A stretch of 64,000 bases of DNA from Auricularia sp. M13 (lineage: Eukaryota; Basidiomycota; Agaricomycetes; Auriculariales; Auriculariaceae): assembly GCA_037042915.1 (NCBI GenBank), contig CM073198.1:3224001-3288000 (forward strand), written 5' to 3'. Each line of letters opens with the position of its first letter. Position 1 is the stretch's first letter. A program made the translations under genes and the position numbers. Below the pieces are notes generated by a model. It was given only the letters and a program-made list of their open reading frames with translations, ran no database searches and was not told the origin of the DNA. Below, one piece after another: positions 33,902 through 44,632 of the stretch.

Positions 33902-35533
33902 TGCGGCGCCGTGCGCGGTCGGAAGAGGGAGAGGAGGGAAGATCACGTGTGACCGCAAAAGCCAGTCTCTACTTGCTCGGAAGGCGGTGCCGGATGACTA
34001 AACTCCCTCTGAACCATTGCTCATCGCTCTCACCCAACCGGCGCACTCGGCTTTACAGCTGACTATGCACCGTGCTACTTGATCAGTACGACCTGCTCTC
34101 AGGCTGACCCGCCCGCTGCTCGAATGCTCCTGCGCATGGTCCCGTGGAGGATTGCTCTTTGTCAGCCCGGCCAAGGGGAATACACGAAATACTCCTAGTT
34201 TGACTTTGCAAACGCTGCAACACCACGGTTTCCCCCCGCGCGCGCCCGTTCGCCGCCCCATGACATTGGCAGGACGCCGTCTCTCTCAGCGGGCTCCCGA
34301 CAGTGCCCAGCAGCCATTAAATGCTACCGCTTCATTCCTCCCGCCGAGTTCTCCCAGCACTGCTCAGCTCCTCGGCGCACGCTGCCAGTCTGTCCACAAA
34401 AAAGCGCATAGCCGCTCAGCCTGGTCATTCGATAACATTGGACCGTTGTTCTCCGTCCTCCGGTTCATCGGTCTCGTGCTTATTGCTGCCATCCAACGAA
34501 GATAGGCGAGGAGGACGAAGTTCTCCACCACTTAGCAATCGGCGTTCTGCGCTGTCCGACGTGTACTGCCTTTTACAGGAAGCTTCGACTCTGTTGACTT
34601 TGGAACGCGGCCTTGTCCGCCTGAAACGGTTCTCTCGAACTCCCGCTGCAGGGATGCTCCCCTTCATGATCCCCTTGTCGAAGCGCGACCCTGACAAAAC
34701 GCTGTACGTTTGGGAGGACTGTCGATCTTGAAGCTTCAAGTGAACTCTGGCTTTGACGGTGGCCAGGCTGACAAACCACGTCGTCCGATGTTTGTCGCAA
34801 CATGCGTCCTTGTTGAAAACTCGACTGACAGGTTCCGCGCCAAAGAAAACAGATTAGACTTCGACTCGCAATGTGGTCGCAACTTGCGATAGTGCGACTT
34901 TTCCTGCACTCATGAGGCTGTCTCGTGCGGCTGCGACGGCCGAAGATCGACTGCGGCGGACCTGATGCTTGGCGGATTACTGTATGTGCGAAAGAAAGTA
35001 TAAATACGGTTATTGCTTTCTGTCCGAGTTCTTCCGCCCCTGTGTATTGGAGGTGACTTCGCCAATGCTGAGCGTCTCGTTGAACGGCCTCCTGAATTCT
35101 CGTATCTTGAATCAGAAGCGACCATCATCTGTCCATGTGGGTCTACGTAGTCGCATCTCGACGCTGCTACTATTTCTTGGTTCTGAGAGAATGAGGGCTC
35201 CTTCGAGATGGGCTCTGTAGCACTACACTGAAAGACACGTTATCTCGCCTTTATGGGCAAAGCGACCCCCGTGGTCTGCCCCCAACGCGATCGGTACATG
35301 CTCTGTAATGCTCTGTCAGCAGTGGGATCATATCCCATGGACTTCTATCGGTACTTTATTCGAGATGTACCCATTGCGGGTCCTTTCTTTCTTCGAGCTC
35401 ACAGGACTGTCTGTTCCTTGAGGGAGTTCTGTCCCCTGCCCGAAGCGCCACGAAATAGGCGCTCCGATCGCGTCGTGCACAGCCACGCTTGCAACGTCAT
35501 CCGTATCTTGCCTTTGCACCATTTGCATCGCAG
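33902..35533. other. Intergenic, 1.6 kb, divergent promoter region
   Basis: This lies between the SNF2 gene and the acylphosphatase. It contains a TATA-like AGTATAAATACGG near 34997. Frames of up to about 137 codons occur on both strands (34321-34731), but none has recognisable features. No repeats or RNA genes are seen. Confidence 0.45.
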
Positions 35534-36052
35534 ATGTCGCAGCGAGTACGCAGCATGAATTGCACGCAAAGCTGCTACTGAATAGCATGGCTGATCTTCA
35601 CAGATCAAATTCAGCGTAACCGGAGAAGTCCAAGGTCTGCACGAGGTATTCCGCGGAGTCCGACCACTGACGCCACGGCGCGTGTGTGTTTAGGAGTCGG
35701 ATATAGGTATGCATGCGGGCGGGGGTGGCCTATGCGTGCTGACATGGCGCTCCGATGGTACCAGGATGTTTGCGAAAGCGCGAGCCCATGAACTCGGGTT
35801 AACCGGATGGGTCAAAAATACAACATACTGTATGGAGGGGTGCGCTCGTTCTCTTCATAGGGCTACATTCAGCGCTCAATTCGCCATTCCATCTCGCTCA
35901 AGGTCGAAGGCGAAGCCCAGGGCGAGAGCGAGTCCCTGAAAAAGCTTGTTGAATACCTTAAGCAAGGTCCGAGGGGCTGTCGCGTCGACAAGTTCGAACA
36001 ATACGACATTGACGTTCACGGGAACGAAAAGTCATTCTCCGTTAGACACTAA
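35534..36052 (+). CDS. Acylphosphatase, split into very short exons; last junction uncertain
   Basis: Acylphosphatases hydrolyse acyl phosphates and are about 95 residues long. I assemble: exon 1 35534-35545 (MSQR); exon 2 35604-35634 (IKFSVTGEVQ plus one base); exon 3, only 13 bases, 35694-35706 (VGYR part); exon 4 from 35765. Together they read FSVTGEVQGVGYRMFAKARA then HELGLTGWVKNT. This is the classic acylphosphatase signature, with catalytic Arg in GVGYR and Asn in WVKNT. The final exon has VEGEAQGESESLKKLVEYLK, GPRGCRVDKF and ends SFSVRH with TAA at 36050-36052. The introns of 58-59 bases all have GT..AG ends. Exon 4 cannot be joined to VEGEAQG in frame with a canonical GT donor (GTATGG near 35830 is off by phase). 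Either an unusual junction, a base error, or recent loss of function is possible. Confidence 0.75.
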
Positions 36053-36321
36053 AGTGTCATGCAAAGTCTGTATCACGTAGAAGGCCCCAATTCGAGCATC
36101 TGACTGAACTTCAACGCCGTGCCGAAACGCAGATATCGCGCATTGCCGTCGTGACTTGGTTGTGACGCAGGCGCGATGGCACCAGCTCTGAATCCCTCCA
36201 CTAAGAAGATAAGCATCGACATCATGTTGTACTATAGTATCGCACAGACTAGCACCGCGACGAATCAGGTATATAGAGTCTGCAATCCTCTAAGACGTCG
36301 GGGGAACCAGTACTTAACTTC

Positions 36322-36340
36322 CAGTGATCCGAGATCACTG
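36322..36340. terminator. Short hairpin just past the minus-strand POT stop codon
   Basis: CAGTGATC and GATCACTG are perfect 8-base arms around CGA, about 22-40 bases beyond the stop at 36362. It may form a hairpin in the 3' UTR. It is not a bacterial-type terminator (no T-run), and its role is unknown. Confidence 0.35.
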
Positions 36341-36361
36341 AGATCCTCAGTGCTCCGAGCT

Positions 36362-39248
36362 CTAGCCCTGCTTATCATACAACGCCTTCTCGTTTGTGTC
36401 ACCGGGATGCTGTGAGACGTAGGCTGGCTGCTGCCTGCCCTCCATGCGATCGATGTCGTTGAACACGACTGGCTTGTCGAGGTGCTTGAAGAAGATCGGG
36501 AAAGCAAAGGCGCAGAGGAACGAAGCGCACGCCTTGTGATGTATTCAGTATGATTCAGCTGTGGATTAGCCGAACTCACCAGAGCAACGTAGGGCCAGAT
36601 GAGGAACGGATCCGCGAGAACCGGGTCAAGCGCCAGCGTCAGTGCAGACGAAATGGCAGACGTGAACAATACTCCGGAGTAAACGAGGCCCTTCATGCGA
36701 GCCGGGGCGCGGGTGTATGCAAGCTCATATGACGTGACATTCACGAAAATCTCTCCGACGGCCGGAAGCGTGATCAATGGGACTTGCCTTCGTTTGGGTG
36801 AGACTCTGCAAAACAGAGTTGAACCATATGCGTACCACCAGAGAGAGATATTGGTAAAGCATTTCTCGTCGCCCCCGGTAGCGAAATTGCCGCATGCGGA
36901 TTCCTGGTATATCTTCCATTGCAGAATGGCGCCAATGATCATCGATGCGGTTCCGAGCCAAAAGCCCTGTAAAATCGCTCGTCAGCGGTGGTCATAAACT
37001 ATCTCGGGCCCAACGTACAGTGGCAATTCTCCACATCGGAGTGAAATTCCAACGCCGCTTGTCCAGCGCAATATAAAGGAGGTTGATTAATGGCGTGAAC
37101 ACCACAATAACTAGAGGATGTTAGGGCTTTGTGCCGATTAGGCCTAGGACATACTCAGGGGGTTGAAATTGCCGATGAGATCGCTGTTTGTCCACGTTGT
37201 AAGAGGACGGGATACAGGCTAATTGAACGTGGACATACTTCGGGACGCCGTCCACTCTGCGCAGAGTAATCAGAGGCCAAATAAACGACAGTACGGCAGA
37301 ATTTCATACCTCATTGCAACGGACATAAGGTTCTCGGTGGAACCGATACCTCCGTCACACAGGTTGAAGCTGATGATGGTCAGCCAAACCGTTCCCCGCA
37401 GTAGAACGGGATACGAACATGGGTATAAGCAAGAATATCTTGCAGGCATCGAAGCTTTGGCGCAACTCGTCGACAAATTTGTCATCCCAGACCACGACCG
37501 ACTTGTCAATAGAGCCATCGGATTGTTCGATGTACGAGGGCTTGGCGGCGTTCCAGAATGCGTCGCCGCCCTTCCAGCAGCGCAGCCATCCTCCGTGTGA
37601 GAATAAGCGCCTTACGACGCGGCAGGCCTCGAGGAAAACGGAGCCTTGCGGAGGAGCCTTGTAGAGGTGCTTATACGCGATGACCAGGACGATCGGCATT
37701 AGCCTGTCTCGTGGCGTCAACCATATTGCGAATGGCGTTGCCTATTCATCACCTACATGTAGATTATTCCCGGGAGAAGATAAGCAAGCCAGAAGCCGAT
37801 CTTTGAATCTGTAAGGACCAGCATAGACAATGGTTTGCTGCCTCACATTGTGCTCGGCATATGTGGTGGCAATTGCGAAGAAGGCGCCCATGTTGATAGA
37901 CCAATAAAACTGTAGGTGGTGTTCAATTCCTATAAAAAAGGTTCTAGCATTGCTCTGCCGACATACCACGAGGAGATACCGTTGCACGGTTGCCGTCGGG
38001 TCGACCACAACCCGCTCACCGGTTTTGAGCGTCTTAATGGTAGGGTGTTTCACGGGGCTCTGAAAGGAATACGTCAGGCCACATCCAGAACTTTCGGAGA
38101 GCTTCAAACCTGGTCGCATAGCAGAGGCGCGAGGGAAGGCTTGATGAAGCCCGCCGCAACTGAGATCCGAGTTCAGTACATTCTCACAGCTTCTATCCAT
38201 TGAAGTCACATACATGCCAGAATAAGGATTGCGACGATGAATGGACCTAAGAACCAGGTAAGCAATGACATACAGGGTATAGCCTCTGCTTACCAAGCGC
38301 CTTTCCGCTCAGAATGACCGACGGGATCGCAGGAATTACCAGCAGGATATGAGCTAAAGCTCCCACGGCTGTACCGACGCAAATAGTCTTGAATCTTCCC
38401 CACTTCGTGTCCGCAATGACTTTCTCGCTCGTCAAACGACGATGAATGTATTGGAGACGATACAACTCACTGCCGCCCCTGTTGTATGGTCAACACTGCG
38501 TCATGATACGGAGCCAGAATAACGGTAAGATGACGCACAGTATTGGGATTGTGTATGCCAGGAATGTGAAGAGGGTGGTAATCCTGGAATACTATGTCAT
38601 TACTGCTTGTACTAGTAGCGCGAAGGGGCTCATCCTCACGCGGTAGCAGTCCGGGCTCCCTGGGCGAGAGCACCAGGTTTTTGCTGTAATCCATCGTGGC
38701 CGTGCGCTCTAGCTTCCTAGTCAAAAGATATTTGGGTGAATGGTCGAGAGCGACGCACACTGCCCCCGTATTTCCCGGGCTTCCAACGGGGAGCGGTCCG
38801 CGAATGAAACTGAAATTCGTTCAGAAAAAGCGACTCTAATCAGAGACACAATAATGAACTTGGTGAACGGGCCACTGGAGCCGTAGTAACTTGCACGCTC
38901 GCTAAATTCGATCAAGCACATCGCAATCGCCTGAGATACAGGGATCAGCATCAGGACCGCTCGAACACGATCACGAGATAGTACGCACGGCCCACGGCAT
39001 TCCAGCAGGCACCTTACGAAGAGTTGCGAGTTCCTCCTCTGTAGGTTCGCAGCCGTCTCCGTCGACGTCGGAGATAGCCACGGTATGGGCCAGGATGTCA
39101 TCTTCCGCCTTTACACCTGCAACTCCCGACAACGCTTTAGCATCCACGGGAGCCGACTCGTAGTCTATAATCGCGTTGGGGTGCGTCGCACTACCTATTA
39201 TCTTCGTCAGAAACGCGTCTGAAAGGAAGCACAGCGAACGCAACTCAT
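36362..39248 (-). CDS. POT/PTR2-family peptide transporter, copy A
   Basis: A proton-coupled oligopeptide symporter of the plasma membrane (MFS fold, about 12 helices). Exon 1 is ATGA (39245-39248). A 50-base intron leads to SSATHPNAIIDYESAPVDAK. Conserved blocks are PTEEELATLRKVPAGMPW, AIAMCLIEFSERASYYGSSG, HDGLQQKPGALAQGARTATA, GIIADTKWGRFKTICVGTAV, AAGFIKPSLAPLLCDQ and FYWSINMGAFFAIATTYAEH, the PTR2 signature FYxxINxG. Between the third and fourth lie an 8-base exon (38471-38478) and several introns that copy B lacks. The large loop (CKIFLLIPM preceded by SYIEQSDGSIDKSVVVWDDK) and C-terminal helices follow. It ends FKHLDKPVVFNDIDRMEGRQ with a tail to ALYDKQG, stop 36362-36364. The frame is intact by my splicing. 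Copy B lies head to head 1.4 kb away. Confidence 0.88.
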
Positions 39249-40690
39249 CCTGGCGTCGGGGACGACTCGACTGCACTGAAGGGAAGGTAGGCAAGGCGAA
39301 GGAGCCGGGAGCACTGTGATAAGCGGCTGACGCTATATATACGCCACAGAAGCGTGGAGACTGCTATCGCATTCCACATGGCCAGCCTCGGGTGCCGGCC
39401 AGTTCAACGATATGTCTGAGCGAGGCACAGACCCCATGTAGCCCACTTGCCGTGCCACAGTATGGACGACTATCACCATACTATTAGAAACTCTGCTTCC
39501 CCTCGGGCTACAGGAACTGGAGCTTTTCCGCACTCTCTCCCCGCAACACCCTGAATGGTACCGTGCTCTTGGCACGCCGTGCACTAAGGTACGACCTGGC
39601 AGAAGTAGTGCCGCGTCTTCGGGATTCGATCTGGATTTCTCCAGCACACATAAAGTATACTTGTAATATTTCGCTGCAGATGCCATTGCCCGTCGCCCCG
39701 AGGAGCCTGAGAGCATTATAATTATTGTAGGCGATCTGAATGTGATCTATATTTACGCAGGAGGTGTGCCTGAAAATCAGATCGGTATCACGGAGATCGT
39801 CCATATACCCGATGTCATCATTATTTATCTTGATACTATTCGCGCGCCGTATCTCCCTGTCCAGTCGGTGCTCTGTCTCTATTTGCTCACACTCTGTCTT
39901 GGTTCTCGTAGTCTCGAGTTCGCCGCGTCTTGACACTGTAATTAGGTAGTCTGTTGCGGGGTAATCCACTGAATCAACAACAGCGCGCCGTATCTCCGTG
40001 AGGCTCGGATGCGGAAGATCGGAAGTAACACCTCCTCTCCCAGGTCCAGTCGCAGGCCCAGTTGCGCAATGCTTTGCGACTATGTCGTTCTCGATGACCT
40101 GTAATACTACCCCCGAAGGCTGTTTGGCGCTCGTGCTCACAGCTGATGGACACCTGTGGTTATCTCCACCGCGCTTTGCCCGAAACTTCGCGGCGCGCGC
40201 AACACTTGGTCTGTGCGCATTCAGGTTCATTCGGCGCCTGGTACACGATTCAGTCGTGGGGCGTGCGCACAGTCCACCCCGCCTGACAATTTCCCGGACC
40301 AGGAGACGATACAGCTTTCCTTTAATGCCGCTTGGACGTCCTTGCGGAAATGAGGACTAACAACGTCGTGACGATCGCCTCGAACGACCTGATACAATGC
40401 CTGGCCACGCCGTGTTCGACTTGTCACAGTGCTGCAAAGCCGCATCCGCGTCCGTTGTATCCCGTACATGCGTCATTTTTGGAATGATCCTCAGGCTTGT
40501 GCTGCTTGCTGTCAGCGGTCAGAAGTCGCCAAGAGACGAACTGGGGATCACCATCTCGCCGCGTCTAGCTCCACGTGCACCGACGGCACCGTCTCTTGCT
40601 AGATAAATAATGGCTTCTTCGCTTCTGCTCAGGCTCCCACCCATCTCTCTCCTTTGCTAGTCCTAGGACTGTGCTACCAGCTGGGCAGAT
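39249..40690. promoter_or_regulatory. Shared divergent region between the two POT transporter genes
   Basis: This 1.44 kb gap separates two start codons pointing away from each other and should hold both promoters. A minus-strand frame of 240 codons (39508-40230) crosses it. Its protein shows no known domain and I do not call it a gene. I found no clear TATA pair or repeated operator by eye. Confidence 0.4.
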
Positions 40691-43421
40691 ATGAGTTCGT
40701 CCCATGCGTGAAGTATTGAAGCTTCCCGGCGCTGACAGCGACCAGGTAGCGCGGCACATCCAAATGCGATAACAGACTATGAGTCTGCACCGCTGGACCC
40801 CAAGGGCCTCCCTGGCGCAGAAAGTGCCAAAGCCATGGATGAGATGCTGGCGCATACCGTTACCGTTGCGGACGTTGGCGAGGATGGACCTGAGCCGACC
40901 GAGGAAGAATTGGCGACTCTTCGCAAAGTCCCAGCAGCCATGCCTTGGCCAGTACGTTTCCGATGTATGCGACAAGCACAGACCTGATCCCGTGACGCTC
41001 AGGCCGTAGCCATGTGCTTGATTGAATTCGCAGAACGCGCCAGTTACTTCGGGACAACGGGCCCGTTCACAAATTTTATTCGCGGGCCTCTCCCTGACGG
41101 AAGTCCGGGTAATACTGGGGCGGTGGCACGAGGCCACGATGGATTACAGCAAAAGGCAGGCGCTCTGGGCAAAGGCGGTCAGGTAAGATATATGCAATAT
41201 AGGCGGGTGTACAAGGTGTTGATCCAATGGCCCAGGCTGCGACCGCCATAACCACGATGTTCACCTTTTTGGCTTATACAGTTCCAATTTTGTCAGTGGC
41301 ATCCCGTGCTGCTGATGAAGCGCCTTCATCCAATTAATGCGCACCAGAGGCGGTATCATCGCCGATACGAAGTGGGGTCGCTTTAAGACAATATGCATCG
41401 GAACAGCAGTGGGCGCGTTGGCCCACGTCCTCTTGGTTGTACCTGCCATCCCGTCGGTCATTGTCAGCGGAAATGCCTTAGGTAATGTCACTTGTCCTCG
41501 CCGTGGTTTCGACAAATTCTCACGGGCGCGCAGCCCCGTTCATCATCTCGATTCTGATCCTGGCGTGTGCGTATTCTACTCATGAATTATCCCCACCGGT
41601 ATTTATGCCCAGCAGTTGCTGCGGGTTTTATCAAGCCCAGTCTTGGGCCTTTACTTTGTGATCAGGTCTGTTGGAAATGCCTTGCTAGACCTGCACTTCA
41701 CTTTCTTACCGATTAACGCAGAGCCCTGTGAAACGTCCAACGATCAAAACGCTCGAGAACGGCGAGCGAGTGATCGTCGATCCCGCAGCAACGGTGCAGC
41801 GTTATCTCCTCGTCGTACGTAGCTCCTATCTATATGACGCGATCGACTGATCTGAGTTGGGCAGTTCTACTGGTCAATCAACATCGGTGCATTTTTCTCC
41901 CTCGCCACGACGTATGCAGAACACGATGTTGGGTTTTGGCTAGCCTATCTGCTTCCTGGCATACTCTACATGTGGGATGATTCTTTTTCCCTCTGCGGTT
42001 CTGTGATGGCTGAAGAGTGTGCAGGCTCATGCCAATCATTCTCATCTTGGTGGCTAAGAGGCTGTACAAAGCCCCTCCTCAGGGATCGGTCCTCACCGAG
42101 ACCGGACGCGTAGTCAAGCGTCTGTTCGCCAATGGCGGTTGGTCGCGCTGCTGGAAGGGCGGCGATGATTTTTGGGATCGTGCGAAACCGTCCTATATTC
42201 AGCAAACCGAAGGCAGCATCGACACCAATGTTGTCTTCTGGGATGACCGTTTCGTGGATGAATTGCGACAAAGTTTTGACGCATGTAAGATCTTCCTGCT
42301 CATCCCACTGTGCGTCCCCTCGCCGTCTGCCAAGGGTACGACGATATTCATTCATGCAGCTTTATCTTGTGCGACGGCGGTATCGGGGCAACCGAAAACT
42401 TGATGACAGTGGCGATGAGGCAAGTTGGCCTCGCTCAAAATGTAACTCTCGATGTGTTGATATCTTACCTCTTCATGCAGAGTCAATGGCGTCCCGAAGT
42501 ACGTTCTTAATCAACAGCATTCTATTCCAGTGGCACTGACTTCGCGGGATAGCGATCTCATGGGTAACTTCAACTCTCTCTCAATCGTCAGTGCGTAGTG
42601 ATTCGCTCGTCGTCGCGTTGCCCTGTCTCAATCGCACTCTCAGTCTGTTCGCCAATAATCAACTATGTAGGTTCTCATTTGCAGCATATCGTCCGCGTAC
42701 TGATGGTCTATAGGGTCTCTATCCGTTCCTGAGCAAGCATCGCATAAATTTCACTCCCATGTGGCGGATTGCGACCGTGAGTTTATTGTTCCTGATAATA
42801 CACACACGCTAAAGTGTTCATCCTATACAGGGCTTCCTCATGGCGTCCGTGTCCATGATCATTGGTGCGATTATCCAATGGCGAATCTACGAAGCATCTC
42901 CCTGCGGTTACTTTGCTACGGGTGGCGATGAGAAATGCTTCACGAATGTCTCCCTCTGGTGGTAGGCCGCAACCCTGAAGGTTGTAGGAATGGTATTCAC
43001 AGTTTCCAGGCAAGTCCCCCTGATTGTACTACCTGCCATTGGGGAGATTTTCGTCAACGTGACTTCGTACGAGCTAGCTTATACGCGCGCGCCCGCGCGT
43101 ATGAAAGGCTTGGTTTATGCCGGGGTGTTGTTCACGTCCGCAATTTCTGCAGCCATAACCTTGGCACTCACGCCGGTCCTCGTCGACCCTTATCTAATTT
43201 GGCCATACGTCGCCCTGGTACGCACTTTAATCATCTCAGTCCAGGTTTCGTTTCATACAGTTTCGCAGGCATGCGCGTCGTTCCTCTGTGCATTTGCATT
43301 CCCCATCTTCTTCAAGCACCTCGATAAACCCGTCGTCTTCAACGACATTGACCGTATGGAGGGAAAGCAGCAGCCGAATCGTTTGGAAACTGCGACAGAT
43401 GTCGAGAAGGAGAAGCCCTGA
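40691..43421 (+). CDS. POT/PTR2-family peptide transporter, copy B
   Basis: A paralogue of the 36-39 kb transporter, in the opposite orientation. It shares the 4-base first exon (ATGA, 40691-40694; intron 40695-40745), giving MSSAAHPNAITDYESAPLDP. Conserved blocks: PTEEELATLRKVPAAMPW, AVAMCLIEFAERASYFGTTG, FTNFIRGPLPDGSPGNTGAV (unbroken here), HDGLQQKAGALGKGGQ, AATAITTMFTFLAYTVPIL, GGIIADTKWGRFKTICIGTA, AAGFIKPSLGPLLCDQ and the PTR2 signature FYWSINIGAFFSLATTYAEH. The C-terminus runs VPLIVLPAIGEIFVNVTSYE through FPIFFKHLDKPVVFNDIDRM and stops after DVEKEKP at 43421. All exons stay in frame, so the gene looks functional. About twelve introns of 50-60 bases interrupt it. The transported peptide range is unknown. 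Confidence 0.9.
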
Positions 43422-43608
43422 GAGACATCGCTGCGAAAGTGGATTACTCGTGGCAAAGTTACCCATCGATACATAGTGTAGCCATTTATGATTATATCCC
43501 CGTTTTTATCCCGACATTTCGCGCGGCAGGAGCTAGCAATGAGTCGGCGATTTCAGGTCATGGCGGCCCGATCCGGCTGAACTTGAACTGCTTGCACCTA
43601 CGTCGATA

Positions 43609-44527
43609 ATGAGCGGCCCTCCGCGCTTGGTCCAGACGATACCCATCCGAATCTCGAACTCCGTCGAGCCTGAGATAGAAGTACATCAATTTCCGCTCTT
43701 GTCGCGGCCCCTTCAGGTGCCTCCGAGTGCACAAGAGAGTGGAAAGCGGATTCGAGCGAGGAGCAAGCCGAACACTGGGCGATACGAGGTGCATGTACCC
43801 GCCGACACACGAACGGACGTCTGGAACCCGGATAGGGCGCGCGAGCTTGGCGCTGCTCGCGCCGAAGAGGACGCGGAGGAGCACTACGGAGTCAGCGCGG
43901 CCGCGCCGAGCAAGGGTAAGGTCAAAGAAGACCCGCCTGCGCGCAAGCTGGCCGAAATTCGCATGCGCAGCGAGCCCACGGCCGACCGCGCGGTGTATAT
44001 GCTCGCCGTTGTCCGCGATGGCGAACTGCACCTGCACCCCGTGTCGCGTACGCTCCAGTTCAGGCCGACCATGTCCTACCTCGACAAGTTGGCGCAAAAG
44101 ACGCGACCTCGCAGACACGGCGCCGACTCCGATTCGGACGACGGACCCCCACCTGATCCTGACGAGCCTCCGCCGCCGCCGACAACAAAGGCCAAACCGA
44201 AGGCAGCGCCGGAGGCGCGTGAGGTCCAGCTCAGTGTCAAGAAGGCAAACGACGACAAAATGGCGCAGACGCTCGGCGGGCTCACCCAAGTTCGCAAGGA
44301 CATGCTCATGAAGCTCAGAGAGGAAGAGGAAGAAACTTGGGAAGACTGGGAGTACCGGGATGCAGACGTAAGGTTCAATGCTGCTCCCAGGATTTCATAC
44401 TCATACGATGCAGACTCAGCAGGCTCACGAATCGCTCGATAGAATCGTGTCCCAGAGCCGGGAACCTCTCAAATGCGCTACGACGACGTCCAAATTCTAT
44501 AGAGATGTCCCGGGCTCGTGGTTCTAA
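43609..44527 (+). CDS. RPC37: RNA polymerase III subunit RPC37 (RPC5)
   Basis: Rpc37 pairs with Rpc53 in a TFIIF-like module of Pol III that helps initiation, termination and reinitiation. Exon 1 (43609-44367) opens MSGPPRLVQTIPIRIS. It contains the conserved dimerisation block AVYMLAVVRDGELHLHPVSR followed by TLQFRPTMSYLDK, which matches the RPC5/Sin family closely. An acidic/proline linker (DSDSDDGPPPDPDEPPPPP) and a conserved EVQLSVKK strand follow. A 52-base intron (44368-44419) leads to exon 2, QAHESLDRIVSQSREPLKCA, with TAA at 44525-44527. Length is 288 residues, close to yeast Rpc37 (282). The 187-base gap to the POT stop upstream must hold its promoter. Confidence 0.9.
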
Positions 44528-44632
44528 ACTACATGTATTACTGTACTCCATCTACATATTGAATTTCAGCGACGCGCGTCCAGTCACGAAAACGAACTCC
44601 GACTAACACCCTATGCCGCATTTCTGCTAAGT

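Noticed and set aside
39508-40230. Minus-strand open frame of 240 codons between the POT genes
   Set aside because: It has no recognisable domain, low-complexity Arg/Ser/Thr composition, and lies where two promoters are expected. Length alone is weak support at this base composition.
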